Shown: one piece after another, positions 6,312 through 6,707 of the stretch | How the letters are laid out: each line of letters opens with the position of its first letter | Position numbering within the stretch: position 1 is the first letter of the stretch | Origin: Cyanobacteria bacterium OH_CDB_58 | GTDB taxonomy: Bacteria; Cyanobacteriota; Vampirovibrionia; Gastranaerophilales; Gastranaerophilaceae | NCBI GenBank assembly: GCA_023435965.1 | Contig: JAEZLC010000193.1 | Coordinates: 1 to 6,707, forward strand | Length of the DNA: 6,707 nt | Direction of reading: 5' to 3' | The notes under the pieces: generated by a model | The model's input: only the letters and a program-made list of their open reading frames with translations | What the model was told of the DNA's origin: nothing | Database searches by the model: none | Position numbers and translations under genes: made by a program

Positions 6312-6569
6312 TTAATAATACCGTGGGGAAAATGGCAACAATTGCCTGTAAGGAGGAATAATCTCTTTGTCTTGTTCTTTGTTTTTTGGTTCTTTAATCT
6401 CAATCTTGTAATATTCATTAACTTTCTCTTTTTGCACGTTTCTAATAATTGAGTCCTGATTTTTGATATCTCTCAGCAAACAAGCATATCCAGTAGGACA
6501 CTCAGCAAAAGCAACCTGCAATCCAAACCAAAGTGCCAATACAGCACTTAGATAAAAAATCTTTTTCAT
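6312..6569 (-). CDS. Small exported protein of unknown function (85 aa)
   Basis: The N-terminus is a clear Sec signal peptide: MKK, then a hydrophobic run to about residue 21, ending AFA with predicted cleavage before Glu23. There is no lipobox cysteine at the cleavage point, so a soluble periplasmic or extracellular product of ~63 residues is expected. The mature part begins ECPTGYAC, with Cys24 and Cys30 able to form a small disulfide loop, then a Lys/Glu-rich, probably helical middle and a Pro/Tyr-rich end (PPYRQLLPFSPRYY). The ATG has AGGTG 6 nt upstream on the - strand, which supports the start. It converges with the synthetase gene and shares its terminator. I do not recognise a family and infer only the export. 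Confidence 0.75.
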   Translation of the reverse strand: MKKIFYLSAVLALWFGLQVAFAECPTGYACLLRDIKNQDSIIRNVQKEKVNEYYKIEIKEPKNKEQDKEIIPPYRQLLPFSPRYY

Positions 6570-6642
6570 TTTTCACACCTACTTAACCTACTCCGCTTTC
6601 TATATTTTGAATAGTGTTGTAAAGTTTTTCATTGGGAGAAAG

Positions 6643-6707
6643 TATAATTTTTTAAATTAAGCGTTTTTAGGGTAAAATTATACTAATCAGTAAACTCAGA
6701 GGAAGTA
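6643..6707 (+). promoter_or_regulatory. Promoter region and ribosome binding site of a gene starting beyond the window
   Basis: Two -10-like hexamers face right: TATAAT at 6643-6648 (perfect consensus but no good -35) and TATACT at 6679-6684, which has TTAAGC at 6657-6662 at 16-bp spacing. AGAGGAAG at 6698-6705 is a strong Shine-Dalgarno sequence, which places a start codon a few bases past the window end. The gene itself is not visible. The stretch 6570-6642 between this and the small exported gene shows no clear promoter for the latter. Confidence 0.5.

Noticed and set aside
1..6707. CRISPR array, tRNA, rRNA, insertion sequence or toxin-antitoxin pair
   Set aside because: No regularly spaced repeats, cloverleaf-like sequence, transposase frame, terminal inverted repeats or small overlapping gene pair of that type were seen.

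Overview
The window is AT-rich bacterial DNA that uses standard stop codons and short, well-spaced ribosome binding sites. Three things together suggest a non-photosynthetic relative of the cyanobacteria (Vampirovibrionia/Melainabacteria, in particular the gut Gastranaerophilales). These are a PDZ + radical SAM + DUF512 protein (a family typical of cyanobacteria and Bacillota), a radical SAM protein of the 'TatD-linked' type, and a fused ADP-forming acyl-CoA synthetase typical of anaerobic fermenters. This assignment rests on gene content recalled from memory and no search was run; an anaerobic Bacillota lineage is the main alternative.

Left part (1-1465, + strand): the 3' end of an unrecognised protein with a coiled-coil C-terminus, then a 270-residue Gly/Ala-rich protein whose central 160 residues hold only two charged residues. 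A perfect inverted repeat that contains the first gene's stop codon separates them. Both read as highly expressed structural or surface-type proteins, but neither has a known function.

Middle (1467-3261, - strand): a two-gene operon of a PadR-type winged-helix regulator and, overlapping it by 20 nt, the DUF512 radical SAM protein. It converges with the Gly-rich gene, leaving one base between the two stop codons. A 170-bp divergent control region (3262-3431) carries a TGGC-N8-GCCA palindrome, a long imperfect hairpin and a candidate -10 box.

Right part (3432-6257, + strand): a small radical SAM protein followed 39 nt downstream by a 720-residue acyl-CoA synthetase (ADP-forming; acetate-CoA ligase family), which probably makes ATP from acyl-CoA during fermentation. 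The synthetase has an unusual cysteine-cluster tail. A strong bidirectional terminator (6282-6308) separates it from a convergent gene for an 85-residue exported protein. The last ~65 bases look like the promoter and ribosome binding site of another + strand gene starting just past the window edge.

The most noteworthy unexplained elements are the two unknown proteins at the left, the PadR-linked divergent pair of radical SAM genes with a structured intergenic region, and the Cys-rich tail on the synthetase. I do not see a CRISPR array, tRNA, rRNA, insertion sequence or recognisable defence system.
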